38,781 nucleotides of DNA, taken from positions 1 to 38,781 of the forward strand of contig DATFYM010000087.1 of the NCBI GenBank assembly GCA_035315065.1, written 5' to 3'. This DNA is from DATFYM01 sp035315065. Lineage in GTDB: Bacteria; Acidobacteriota; Terriglobia; UBA7540. Under the pieces are notes generated by a model. The model did no database searches. It was not told the origin of the DNA and saw only the letters and a program-made list of their open reading frames with translations. Shown here piece by piece: positions 15,525 through 23,376 of the stretch; positions within the stretch are counted from its first letter, which is position 1, and each line of letters begins with the position of its first letter. Both the position numbers and the translations under genes were made by a program.

Positions 15525-16913
15525 TTGGTCGCCTCCGATATCACTACCCAAACCCGTGAGTTGCTGGAGCTGGAAAAGAAGTACTGCTCCTTTGGAGACA
15601 CTGTCCACTACCTCGATCCGCCCAAGGTTTTTGTCACCTGTGAAGGTAGTTATCTTTATGATGAGGCAGGGACGCCGTATCTCGATTTGCAGATGTGGTA
15701 CTCGGCGGCGAGCTTTGGCTATAAGAACCGCCGCCTCAACGAAGCCCTCAAGCGTCAGCTTGACCGCCTGCCCCAACTCGCCTGCCAGTACCTCCACAGC
15801 GAGAAGGTGGAAGTGGCGGCCCGAATCGCGGAGTATTGCGAGAGGCGCTTTGGAGTGAAGGGCCGGGTTCACTTCAACGTCGGCGGATCGCAGTCCATTG
15901 AGGACTCGCTGAAACTGGTCCGCAATTACACCGGCAAGAACCTCATGTTTGCTTTCATGGGCGGTTATCACGGCCGGACCCTCGGAGCATCCGCCATCAC
16001 CTCCAGCTACCGCTATCGCCGGCGGTACGGCCACTTCAGTGATCGGGCTCAGTTTGTTTTTTATCCGTACTGTTTCCGTTGCATCTATGGCCTCAAGCGG
16101 GAGACCTGCGATCTCTATTGCGAGGACCAGTTCGAGAAACTGTTCGCGAGCGAGTACTACTCGGTCTGGGATGCCAAGGCCGGCGAATCCGAATACGGAG
16201 CTTTTTACATCGAGGCTGTGCAGGGGACGGGCGGATACGTCATTCCTCCCAAGGAATACTTCACTCGCCTGGAGGCGGTCTGTCGCCGACACAAGATCCT
16301 CATTGTCGACGATGAAATCCAGATGGGTTTCTATCGCACCGGCAAGTTCTGGGCAGTCGAGCACCTGGGAATCACGCCTGACATCATCGTTTTCGGCAAG
16401 GCGCTCACCAACGGTTTGAACCCGCTGGCCGGGATCTGGGCGCGTGAGGATCTCATCAAGCCGGAGTTGTTTCCGCCAGGCTCAACGCACTCGACCTTCT
16501 CTTCCAATACGCTGGGGACAGCGGTGGCTCTCGAGACCCTCAAGATGATGGAGGAGGAAGACTACGAGAAGCTCGTGAATGAGAAGGGCGCTTACTTCCT
16601 GGCGGGGCTTCGGGAGTTGCAGCGCCGCCACCCGAAGTCAATCGGCAACGTCGACGGTCTGGGTCTCGCGCTGCGCGTTGAACTTTGCAAGGAGGACGGC
16701 ACTACGCCAGACCGCGAACTGACGGATCGTATCTTCGCGGAGGGCTTGAAGGGTGACCTGGAAGTGGGTGGGTGCAAGTATGGGTTGGTTCTCGACGTCG
16801 GGGGGTATTACAAGAACGTCTTCACTCTTGCCCCCTCATTTACGATCACCCGGGAAGAGACCGATCTCGCGATCGAACTGCTCGACCAGCTCTTCCGGCG
16901 GTGCCAGGCGTAG
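15525..16913 (+). CDS. PLP-dependent class III aminotransferase
   Basis: 462 residues. Fold-type I, class III: GSYLYDEAGTPYLDLQMWYS at the start; NVGGSQSIEDSLKLVRNYTG (cofactor phosphate region); GGYHGRT; ILIVDDEIQMGFYRTGKFWA with the cofactor-binding Asp; and IVFGKALTNGLNPLAG with the Schiff-base Lys292. Such enzymes move an amino group from an amino acid or diamine to a ketone or aldehyde, or interconvert positions as aminomutases. An unusual feature is the inserted cysteine-rich segment YPYCFRCIYGLKRETCDLYC (about 182-201), a four-Cys pattern that could bind metal. Start is TTG 15525, following AAGGAAAGGG (spacing about 10). It is the last gene of the cluster. Confidence 0.88.
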   Translation: MVASDITTQTRELLELEKKYCSFGDTVHYLDPPKVFVTCEGSYLYDEAGTPYLDLQMWYSAASFGYKNRRLNEALKRQLDRLPQLACQYLHSEKVEVAARIAEYCERRFGVKGRVHFNVGGSQSIEDSLKLVRNYTGKNLMFAFMGGYHGRTLGASAITSSYRYRRRYGHFSDRAQFVFYPYCFRCIYGLKRETCDLYCEDQFEKLFASEYYSVWDAKAGESEYGAFYIEAVQGTGGYVIPPKEYFTRLEAVCRRHKILIVDDEIQMGFYRTGKFWAVEHLGITPDIIVFGKALTNGLNPLAGIWAREDLIKPELFPPGSTHSTFSSNTLGTAVALETLKMMEEEDYEKLVNEKGAYFLAGLRELQRRHPKSIGNVDGLGLALRVELCKEDGTTPDRELTDRIFAEGLKGDLEVGGCKYGLVLDVGGYYKNVFTLAPSFTITREETDLAIELLDQLFRRCQA

Positions 16914-16964
16914 GTCCGCAAGGCGATAGGACGTGACCCCTCAGGCAGCAAAGCCGCGTTCGTC

Positions 16965-17678
16965 CTACCATGCGACGCGGACGGTAACCGGGTAATTGAG
17001 CCGGATCCGGCACTGCGTATCCGGCGGCAGGCTCACGTCATTGCCTCGCGGCCAGAGGAATTCGTAACCCAGCAAACCGGTCCCGACGGCGGGCAATATG
17101 GGCCACGCCGCCGCGCCGCCGGCGAGCGCCAGCTTGGCCGTTCCGAAGGCCCCGAACGCGAACAGCCCCCCCGTGATTCCCTTCCACGATAGTCCGCGGG
17201 TGCCTTTGAGATAGCCTTCGGAGTCGAGCGTGACGTCGAGCGACCTGGCATGGTCGAGCTCTGCCAAAACCGCTCGCACCGGCTCGCTTTCACCGTCGGG
17301 AAGGGTAATTTGTTCGAACCGGAAAGCCAACTCGCCCGCCCGGTGAAAACGGCCGGACGATCGAACCCGAGTGATGCGACCGTCCAGCACACTGCCGGGA
17401 GGCAGGGCCACTTGGCCGGCGATCATCACCGGTTTGATCAGCCTCGCCTCGATGCGGTCGTTAACGTGGTTGACGCGAGTGTGGACTCCGGACAGCAGTT
17501 GGATGTCGGCCTCGGTTTCGGCGGGCACCGTAACGCGGGCTGAATCCGCCGAGGCGATTGGGGTGCCGTCAGGGGTGCTCGCGCGGTGCATCAGCACACG
17601 GGGCAACGAACCCTCCTGACCCCATACGAACGGAGACAGCATCAAAACCACGACGAGCGATCCGAACGTCTTCCTCAT
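16965..17678 (-). CDS. Exported protein of unknown function with VirB10/TrbI-like features
   Basis: 237 residues. An N-terminal signal peptide (MRKTFGSLVVVLMLSPFVWG, cleavage near Gly20-Gln21) is followed by a beta-rich segment: VNDRIEARLIKPVMIAGQVA, LPPGSVLDGRITRVRSSG and FRFEQITLPDG. This resembles the beta-barrel-like repeat found in VirB10/TrbI proteins and in many unannotated Acidobacteriota periplasmic proteins. A Gly/Ala-rich patch (GGLFAFGAFGTAKLALAGGA) lies near residue 170. I choose ATG 17678 because GGAGGG sits 6 nt upstream and the signal peptide starts there; a longer in-frame start at 17723 adds a non-signal extension. It converges with the aminotransferase gene, with 51 bp between the two stops. 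Confidence 0.6.
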   Translation of the reverse strand: MRKTFGSLVVVLMLSPFVWGQEGSLPRVLMHRASTPDGTPIASADSARVTVPAETEADIQLLSGVHTRVNHVNDRIEARLIKPVMIAGQVALPPGSVLDGRITRVRSSGRFHRAGELAFRFEQITLPDGESEPVRAVLAELDHARSLDVTLDSEGYLKGTRGLSWKGITGGLFAFGAFGTAKLALAGGAAAWPILPAVGTGLLGYEFLWPRGNDVSLPPDTQCRIRLNYPVTVRVAW

Positions 17679-17915
17679 GTGGACCCTCCAGGCAGACCGG
17701 GCCCGATAAAGAGAAAGCAACACTTCTACCCTAAAGACACCAAACCCGGCCGCGCTTCAAGATTGTCTCGCTTCTCGCACCAAAAATCAAGTGGATAGAA
17801 GACATCCATCCGTCGGCTTAACGGGGAGATTGTGGCGCCGTGATTCTGACGGGCCTGCGGTGAAGGTTCTCTTCGCCGCCTGGACCCAACTAGTGAAGCC
17901 TGTCGCTCGTCCAGG
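17679..17915. other. Intergenic 237 bp between exported protein and cold-shock gene
   Basis: No coding region, terminator or repeat was recognised here. It must hold the minus-strand promoter of the gene at 16965-17678, but no good -35/-10 pair was found. Confidence 0.4.
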
Positions 17916-18122
17916 TCACACTTTCGAGACCTTGTCAGCCTGAGGGCCCTTTTGTCCCTGCACGACCTCAAACTCGACAGTGTCCCCCTCCTGCAAACTC
18001 TTGAAGCCGTCCATCTGGATGGCGGAGTAATGAACGAACACATCGGGTCCGGTGTCCTGGCCGATGAAACCATACCCTTTGGTGTTATTGAACCACTTCA
18101 CCTTACCTTGAAGTCTTGCCAC
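17916..18122 (-). CDS. Cold-shock-domain protein (CspA family)
   Basis: 68 residues, the full length of a CspA-type single-stranded nucleic-acid chaperone. RNP1 is KGYGFIG (15-21) and RNP2 is VFVHYSAI (28-35), with the usual KWFNNTKG start. The start codon is GTG at 18122, with AAGGAGG 8 nt upstream. A strong sigma-70-type promoter lies 130-160 bp upstream, giving a leader of about 125 nt, similar to cspA leaders that fold differently in the cold. Confidence 0.96.
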   Translation of the reverse strand: MARLQGKVKWFNNTKGYGFIGQDTGPDVFVHYSAIQMDGFKSLQEGDTVEFEVVQGQKGPQADKVSKV

Positions 18123-18253
18123 TGCCGTTCCTCCTTGATATGCTTTCGGCTTGCGGAGTGTTCGGCGGTCAAAAGACCGAATACCGGCAGGGTTACCCGC
18201 CTGCCTTTCGCCAGTGAACGCCTTCTAAGAACGCCCAACAAGCCTGCCGAAAG

Positions 18254-18282
18254 AAATTATCTGTAGAGGTCTTGCTTGTCAA
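18254..18282 (-). promoter_or_regulatory. Promoter of the cold-shock gene with a 125-nt leader
   Basis: On the minus strand TTGACA (18282-18277) and TAATTT (18259-18254) are spaced by 17 nt. The transcript would start near 18247 and run 125 nt before the GTG at 18122. The leader ends with a strong ribosome-binding site. Confidence 0.65.
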
Positions 18283-18319
18283 GGGAATATTTTTGGGGGG
18301 TCTAATGCTGCCCGGTCGC

Positions 18320-18862
18320 TCATTTCTTAAGCCGGGACGACCCGAAAAGCCATAGCAGACCCACGAGGGTCTTGGCGTCCTCGATCCGGTGTTGACGAAG
18401 CATGTTGAAGAGATGTTCGCGGGTGAAACGGCCGACGCGAATGCGCTCATCAGCATCGGGACTGGCCTGCGACCGCACCAAGTCCGACGCTTCCACCAAG
18501 TGCATACGCTCACTCACAAACCCCGGGGTGGGATAGAAGCTGAAGAGCGGCCTGAGGGTGCGGGCATCGTACCCGGTTTCCTCCCGCAACTCCCGTCGGG
18601 CCGCTTCGAGCGGAGCTTCGTTCGGCTCGATACCGCCCGCCACGAGTTCCCACAGACTCTTGCCTGCCGCATAGCGAAACTGGCGCACCAGGACAATTCG
18701 CCCGTCGTCGAGGTGAGGCAACACGACTACCGAGCCTGGATGCAGCACCACCTCGCGGTCGACGGTCACGCCGCCCGGCTCGATCACTCGATCGAGCTTG
18801 AGGCGTACGACACGGCCCTCGTAGAGTGTCTTGCTGCGGAGAACCTTGGCTTGCGATTTCAT
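18320..18862 (-). CDS. Nudix hydrolase, ADP-ribose pyrophosphatase type
   Basis: 180 residues. The complete Nudix box GX5EX7REUXEEXGU spans residues 76-98 (GGIEPNE...RRELREETGY). LHPGSVVVLPHLDDGRIVLV and QFRYAAGKSLWELVAGG upstream and FYPTPGFVSE downstream are typical of ADP-ribose pyrophosphatases of the NudF type, which cleave ADP-ribose to AMP and ribose 5-phosphate. Cytoplasmic. I choose ATG 18862 (MKSQAKVL); the in-frame upstream extension is read from the AATCACTT-type hairpin and would not be conserved. Its gene lies between that hairpin and the cold-shock leader. Confidence 0.9.
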   Translation of the reverse strand: MKSQAKVLRSKTLYEGRVVRLKLDRVIEPGGVTVDREVVLHPGSVVVLPHLDDGRIVLVRQFRYAAGKSLWELVAGGIEPNEAPLEAARRELREETGYDARTLRPLFSFYPTPGFVSERMHLVEASDLVRSQASPDADERIRVGRFTREHLFNMLRQHRIEDAKTLVGLLWLFGSSRLKK

Positions 18863-18865
18863 AAA

Positions 18866-18960
18866 ATCGGGTGATTGGGCGATTGTGTGATTAAGTGATT
18901 GAAAAGATCGGAACGGCCTTTTTTCAATCACCCGATCACCCAATCACCCAATCACTTAAT
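18866..18960. repeat. Imperfect hairpin (GTGATTGGGCGATTG type)
   Basis: The left arm 18866-18903 (ATCGGGTGATTGGGCGATTG) pairs with the right arm 18923-18960 (CAATCACCCGATCACCCAAT); the loop is about 20 nt. It fills the whole gap between the Nudix gene and the next minus-strand gene. Confidence 0.85.
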
Positions 18961-18968
18961 CCGTGGCC

Positions 18969-19397
18969 TCAATTCGAAAAGTCGAACTTCTCAATCAGGG
19001 CCTTGGCGTCTTTCGGAGCTTCCGCCGACTTCAGCGCGGTCCTGGCCTCCTGGATCTTGCCTTTGAGCTTGGTGTAAGTCTCTCGCTTAGACTTGGCGGC
19101 CTCCGCCTGGTCTTTCGGCGTTGCCGCGTCTTGCGACGCTTTGTCCAGGCATTCCACCAAGCCGTCGATCGTGGTCAGGCAAAAGGTCAGTTTGGTCATG
19201 CAAACCTTCTGGTGATAGGCCTTCTCAAAGTCCGCCAGACTCTCCTTTTTGACCGTGCCAATAATCTCCGTCAGGCTCTTCTGGTAATCTTTGACCATTG
19301 CCTCGTCGTCGTCGCACGACTGCCCGAAGAGGGCTCGTCGGCCGGTCAATGCCGCGAGGCTCAAAACCACCAGAAAAGCAATTCCCAGTTTTCTCAT
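18969..19397 (-). CDS. Small exported protein of unknown function
   Basis: 142 residues. The N-terminal signal peptide MRKLGIAFLVVLSLAALTG is followed by a mostly helical, charged domain with a four-cysteine pattern: SCDDDEAMV, KVCMTKLTFC and GLVECLDKAS, giving Cys near positions 28, 66, 73 and 84. The rest is Lys/Ala-rich (SKRETYTKLKGKIQEARTAL) and likely coiled. I do not recognise a family. A GGAGGC ribosome-binding site lies about 6 nt before the ATG at 19397. It diverges from the LytTR regulator gene, with 136 bp between starts. Confidence 0.65.
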   Translation of the reverse strand: MRKLGIAFLVVLSLAALTGRRALFGQSCDDDEAMVKDYQKSLTEIIGTVKKESLADFEKAYHQKVCMTKLTFCLTTIDGLVECLDKASQDAATPKDQAEAAKSKRETYTKLKGKIQEARTALKSAEAPKDAKALIEKFDFSN

Positions 19398-19533
19398 CAG
19401 GCGCCTCCCTCGATTCCGCCGGGCTCGGACAAGGGCCCCTTGCGATTTTCGCGCCGCAAGGATTCCGAACCTGTGCGCCTATGCTAGCAGACTGCTCGCC
19501 CAATGGCCGAAGTTTTTGTTAAACTACGGCCGT

Positions 19534-20307
19534 ATGAAGATGACTACCCTGATCGTTGACGACGAGCAACTGGCCCGCGATGAGCTCGCCTTTTTACTGA
19601 AGGGCTTCCCGGACGTGGAAGTCGTGGGCCAAGGCAAGAACGGTCTGGAGGCTGTAACCCTGATTCGCGAGCTTAATCCCCAATTGGTTTTTCTCGACGT
19701 GCAGATGCCGGGGCTCGACGGTTTTGGCGTCATCAAGAAATTGCTGGAGAAGAAAGCCCGCCTTCCTTTTTTCATTTTTGCCACCGCGTACGATCAATAC
19801 GCGGTGCACGCCTTCGACGTTAACGCTCTTGACTATCTCCTCAAGCCGATCGCGCGTTCACGTCTCGACAAGGCCATCGGCAAGGTGCGGAAGACGCTGG
19901 AGGCCGCGGGCCCAACCCACGAGCAACTGGACCGTCTGGTCCAGATCGTGACCGAGCGCCCGGAAGCCCAGAAAGGTAAGCTCCTGTTGAAGAGCGGCGG
20001 ACGCCTGTACCTCGTGGATTCCTCCGACTTGGTTTACGCCAGCATCGAGGATGGGGTCATCAGCCTGGTGACGCGCGACCTGGAGGGCGAGTCGAACTTT
20101 CGCACCGTGGAAGACCTTCAGGCCAACCTCGATCCAAACGCCTTCTGGCGCGCCCATCGCTCTTATCTGGTCAACATCCACCGCATTAAAGAAGTGGTCC
20201 CCTGGTTCAAGAGCTCTTACCAGCTCAAGATGGACGATCGCAAGCAGACGGAAATCCCTGTCAGCCGCGCTCAAACGCGCAAGCTGCGCGAGTTGCTTCA
20301 TCTCTGA
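19534..20307 (+). CDS. LytTR-family response regulator
   Basis: 257 residues. The receiver domain (1-125) has LIVDDEQLARDEL, phospho-acceptor Asp55 in LVFLDVQMPGLDG, TAYDQYAVHAF and DYLLKPIARSRL. The output domain (about 150-257) is LytTR: KLLLKSGGRLYLVDSSDLVY, FWRAHRSYLVNIHRIKEVVP and EIPVSRAQTRKLREL. Such regulators bind direct repeats upstream of targets. The cognate LytS-type kinase is not in the window. ATG 19534 (MKMTTLIVDDE) or 19540 are both possible; longer frames upstream overlap the divergent gene's leader and lack conserved sequence. Confidence 0.93.
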   Translation: MKMTTLIVDDEQLARDELAFLLKGFPDVEVVGQGKNGLEAVTLIRELNPQLVFLDVQMPGLDGFGVIKKLLEKKARLPFFIFATAYDQYAVHAFDVNALDYLLKPIARSRLDKAIGKVRKTLEAAGPTHEQLDRLVQIVTERPEAQKGKLLLKSGGRLYLVDSSDLVYASIEDGVISLVTRDLEGESNFRTVEDLQANLDPNAFWRAHRSYLVNIHRIKEVVPWFKSSYQLKMDDRKQTEIPVSRAQTRKLRELLHL

Positions 20308-20353
20308 CGCGGTCCCGCTAGGAGGCGGCCCACACTGCCCGTAGTCACGTCGC

Positions 20354-21181
20354 TCATTGCATGTCCGGAGTAATTCGGCTCTCTACGTGGGTGTGCTCAA
20401 AGTCAGTATTCTCGAGCGACACCGTTATGTCGCGGCTCAGGAACATGAGTATACGAAGACGGAACTCGGTCCGGAAGCTCGATGGGAACCATACTCCGTC
20501 AGGCTGCCGGCGGTACTGGACATTGAAGCCGACGCCGGGCAGGTCCGCCAGGAAGGTGCGAACCAGGAAGGGAATCTGGCGCGAAAGCTTGGTGAACACC
20601 GTCACCGGCTGGAAGTCTGCGGCGTCGATATAGGCCTCGCCGGCCCAATCGAAATCTTGCTTGTCCTTGGGACGAAAACCAAGATGGTAGACCTTTCGCC
20701 CCTGCAGCGTCTCTTCACCCATCAGTCGAAAGCGGTACTTCTTTTGCTCCTCCGTCGTCAGCGGAAAGTAATCGCGCGCGAACCCATCCTTCGAGTGCTC
20801 GTTCTGTAGGTCGTTGCGGAAGTCATGGATCAGGTCGCCGTCGATGCCATCCGCGTCGGGCACCGGCTCACCTTTGAACTCCACATACTGTCCCTTGTGC
20901 CAGTAGCGCCCCGTGATGAGCGTCAGTTGCTTTTGGGTGCCGTCGGGCATGGGCGTCACCCTGTAATCGGCGGACTCCTCGCGCATGAGTTTCTTGCCCT
21001 TTCGCGTCGCAATGTGAATGTGCTGCCGGTAGACATATTCGCCTCGCAGCTTGTCGCTCCGGTCCTGATTGGCGGCGACGCGGGCCATGATGGCTTCTGC
21101 CGTCAGCGGTGGATCTTGAGCACAGGCAGGAACGCTCACAGCGGCGAGCAAGAACACCGTGACCAATTGAGCCGCAGGCAT
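20354..21181 (-). CDS. Exported protein, LolA/outer-membrane lipoprotein-sorting-like
   Basis: 275 residues. It has a signal peptide (MPAAQLVTVFLLAAVSVPAC, possibly a lipobox-free cleavage after ACA). The mature part has the alternating strand pattern of LolA/LppX-like half-barrels: LRGEYVYRQHIHIATRKGKK, YRFRLMGEETLQGRKVYHLG, GEAYIDAADFQPVTVFTKLS and VWFPSSFRTEFRLRIL. Related Acidobacteriota proteins are common and uncharacterised. Start at ATG 21181, preceded by AAGGGA. It may share a transcript with the gene at 21270-21656, which ends upstream in the same orientation. Confidence 0.55.
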   Translation of the reverse strand: MPAAQLVTVFLLAAVSVPACAQDPPLTAEAIMARVAANQDRSDKLRGEYVYRQHIHIATRKGKKLMREESADYRVTPMPDGTQKQLTLITGRYWHKGQYVEFKGEPVPDADGIDGDLIHDFRNDLQNEHSKDGFARDYFPLTTEEQKKYRFRLMGEETLQGRKVYHLGFRPKDKQDFDWAGEAYIDAADFQPVTVFTKLSRQIPFLVRTFLADLPGVGFNVQYRRQPDGVWFPSSFRTEFRLRILMFLSRDITVSLENTDFEHTHVESRITPDMQ

Positions 21182-21269
21182 CTCCCTTGGACCTCCAACC
21201 CACAATTACGTGGCGGATGCCCGTTTCGACTCAGAAAATTTCAGCGCCAGCCGCAGCCACTCCTAACGC

Positions 21270-21656
21270 TTACTTGCCGGAGCCCGACGCTCGCTTCAGG
21301 GTCACGTCCGTGCCCCACGCACCGTCGGCCGTGTCGAGACGAAGTTCGATGGTGTCGCCCGCAATCTTTCCTTTCATTACCAGCTTGATCGGCTGGCCCT
21401 GCCATTCGGAGTCCACCGAAAACGAGAGACCGTCCCCCTCGATCTTGCCGTCCTTGATGGGAAGCTCCTTGCCCTCCTGGCTGAGCATCGTGCCGGTCAA
21501 AGTGGCGCCGTCGGACTTGAAGTTGAAAGTCCACTGCGGGTGATCGGGAGCGTCAGCCCACTTGCCGGTTATATCGGCTGCATAGAGAAAGGTAGTTAAG
21601 GCACCGAGAAGTCCGGCTGTGATCAAAGCCAGCCGGACCATGCGTGAAATCGACAT
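21270..21656 (-). CDS. Small exported beta-rich protein of unknown function
   Basis: 128 residues. The signal peptide MSISRMVRLALITAGLLGAL runs to about Ala26. The mature chain follows the ADITGKWADA...WTFNFKSDGATLTGTM...GKIEGDGLSFSV pattern of small lipocalin-like domains that are very frequent in Acidobacteriota. A strong ribosome-binding site (AGGAGG, 7 nt from ATG 21656) supports expression. Function unknown. Confidence 0.7.
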   Translation of the reverse strand: MSISRMVRLALITAGLLGALTTFLYAADITGKWADAPDHPQWTFNFKSDGATLTGTMLSQEGKELPIKDGKIEGDGLSFSVDSEWQGQPIKLVMKGKIAGDTIELRLDTADGAWGTDVTLKRASGSGK

Positions 21657-21717
21657 AATGTTCCTCCTGGTTAAGTTGGACCGAACGACAGAAATCAGCC
21701 CTGCGTGGCTCTTCCAA

Positions 21718-21857
21718 AGAATTGACGATTGCAGATTGACGATTGACGATTGAAAGAGAATCCCTGACGGTCCCTTGTTAGCCTATTGCAGGAGCTACTC
21801 GCTGCCGTCTTCTTCTCTTCCAATCGTCAATCGTCAATCGACAATCGTCAATTCTTC
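21718..21857. repeat. AATTGACGATTG-family hairpin, copy 1
   Basis: The left arm 21718-21759 (AGAATTGACGATTGCAGATT...) and right arm 21811-21857 (...CAATCGTCAATCGTCAATCG...CAATTCTT) pair almost perfectly over 40 bp. It shares its core with the copies at 30136-30266, 31643-31783 and 35558-35668. It lies between two minus-strand genes. Confidence 0.9.
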
Positions 21858-21884
21858 TGACCTTTCATCGCTCGCGACAAATGG

Positions 21885-22673
21885 TCAGACCCGCCCGCCG
21901 GCAAACAGCTTGACGAGCGCGGCTACCAGCCCGGGGATTGTAAACTCGGCGGCCTCGACCGTGACTTCAAATCCGAATTCGCGAGCGGTGGCCGACGTGA
22001 TCGGTCCGATGGAAGCGATGGCGGCTCCCCGAATACAGTCCCTCAGCTTCGCATCTTTCAGAAGTCGGGCAAAGTTCGACACCGTCGACGAGCTGGTGAA
22101 CGTGATGACGTCAGGACGCGGAGTCAGTAGGCGTTCAAGTTCACCGGGCGCCAAAGAAGGCTTTACGGTTTCGTAAGCCTCTACAACTTCCACTCGCGCG
22201 CCGCGTTCTTGCAGGACTCGCGGGACGAGATCGCGCGCCACCTTGGCGCGTGGTATGAGAAAGGCCTTGCCGCGCAGGTCGCGCCCGGCGAGGCTCTCCA
22301 GCAGCCCTTCGGCGCGATACTCGCGCGGCACAAAGTCGACCTTGATTCCGGATTCGACGAGGGCGGCGGCGGTGGAAGGGCCGATCGCGCCGACCTCAAG
22401 ATGCGCCAGATCCTTCACGTCGCGCCCGCCGGCCCCCAGACGGCCGAGGAAGTTGCGGACGCCGTTCACCGAGGTCAGCAGCAGAAAATGGAACTCATCC
22501 AATCGCTGGATGGCCGCGTCCAGCGGCTCCCACGACGCCGGGTCGCGAATCTCGATCGTTGGGACCTCGATCACCTCGGCGCCGCAGGCCACCAGCGCGT
22601 CGCGCAAAACGCTCGCTTGCTCGCGCGCCCGCGTGATAACAATCCGTCTTCCGGCCAGCTCGTTGCCTTGCAC
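21885..22673 (-). CDS. hemD: Uroporphyrinogen-III synthase
   Basis: 262 residues if started at GTG 22673. Closes hydroxymethylbilane to uroporphyrinogen III with inversion of ring D. The family is poorly conserved, but the two-domain pattern is visible: RRIVITRAREQASVLRDALV, FLLLTSVNGVRNFL, VGAIGPSTAAAL, AFLIPRAKVARDLVPRVL, VEVVEAYETVKP, ITFTSSSTVSNFARLL and IASIGPITSATAREFGFEV. TTG codons at 22685 and 22691 are alternative starts; a TATACT hexamer at 22699-22694 lies just upstream of them. It is the last gene of ccsA-hemA-hemC-hemD, separated from hemC by 700 bp rich in repeats. Confidence 0.9.
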   Translation of the reverse strand: MQGNELAGRRIVITRAREQASVLRDALVACGAEVIEVPTIEIRDPASWEPLDAAIQRLDEFHFLLLTSVNGVRNFLGRLGAGGRDVKDLAHLEVGAIGPSTAAALVESGIKVDFVPREYRAEGLLESLAGRDLRGKAFLIPRAKVARDLVPRVLQERGARVEVVEAYETVKPSLAPGELERLLTPRPDVITFTSSSTVSNFARLLKDAKLRDCIRGAAIASIGPITSATAREFGFEVTVEAAEFTIPGLVAALVKLFAGGRV

Positions 22674-22843
22674 GGGATTCGCCAACGTCAAGAAGTATAC
22701 TAGGCTAGATACGTAAGGGTCACCAGCGCTGGGGAGGCAGATGGATGAATGATCGGCCCGAAAGTCCTCCCGGCGTGAGACTGTGCATGGCCAGTCCTTA
22801 GTCCTAGTCGCGAACCGCCAGGTTCGCTCCAATTTCGTTTTCG

Positions 22844-22930
22844 TTCTAAAGGACTTACAAGGTCCGTTTTAGGTTCGTTTCTTGGGCCGCAGTCAATTCT
22901 AAAGGACTTACAAGGTCCGTTTTAGGTTCG
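22844..22930. repeat. Two identical 34-bp direct repeats, period 53 bp
   Basis: A unit beginning TTCTAAAGGACTTACAAGGT and ending TTTTAGGTTCG is found identically at 22844-22877 and 22897-22930. A third half (GATTTAGGTTCG) follows. The surrounding 22674-23376 gap has no credible gene. Confidence 0.85.
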
Positions 22931-23099
22931 ATTTAGGTTCGTTCTGAGGGTCAACTTACTGATTAGTATGCACTTACTAGGGTCGTTTGACCTTTTCCCG
23001 GCTTCTCTTGAGATCCCTCCCGGTTAAGGCCCGTTTGAGGACCTTCGAACCGTTTTGCCGAACTCGTTGCCGTGGCTCTTACGCTTTTCGTTTTGCAGT

Positions 23100-23172
23100 G
23101 CGGCAGCTTGCTGCCGCCTTCCCGCCGGCGGTCGTAGCGCCCTTGCGACAGAAAAACGGCAGCAAGCTGCCG
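23100..23172. repeat. Two inverted palindromes of the CGGCAGCTTGCTGCCG type
   Basis: GCGGCAGCTTGCTGCCGC (23100-23117) and CGGCAGCAAGCTGCCG (23157-23172) are each self-complementary and also complementary to each other. They could form two small hairpins or one larger one. Confidence 0.8.
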
Positions 23173-23376
23173 CCCTCCAAAGTCCAAATTGGTGGCCACC
23201 GCTTCGAAAAAAACTTCTCGTTCCATCAACTGAAGCTTCAACTTTCGACTCTCATTTTCTACGCTCGCATCCAAGACGAGCCCAAAGAACTATACGCTAC
23301 TTCAAGGCGGATATCAAGAAGAATAATTAGCCGACCGATATCTGTCGACAGTGAACAGCTCTTCACTCCCCACTAG

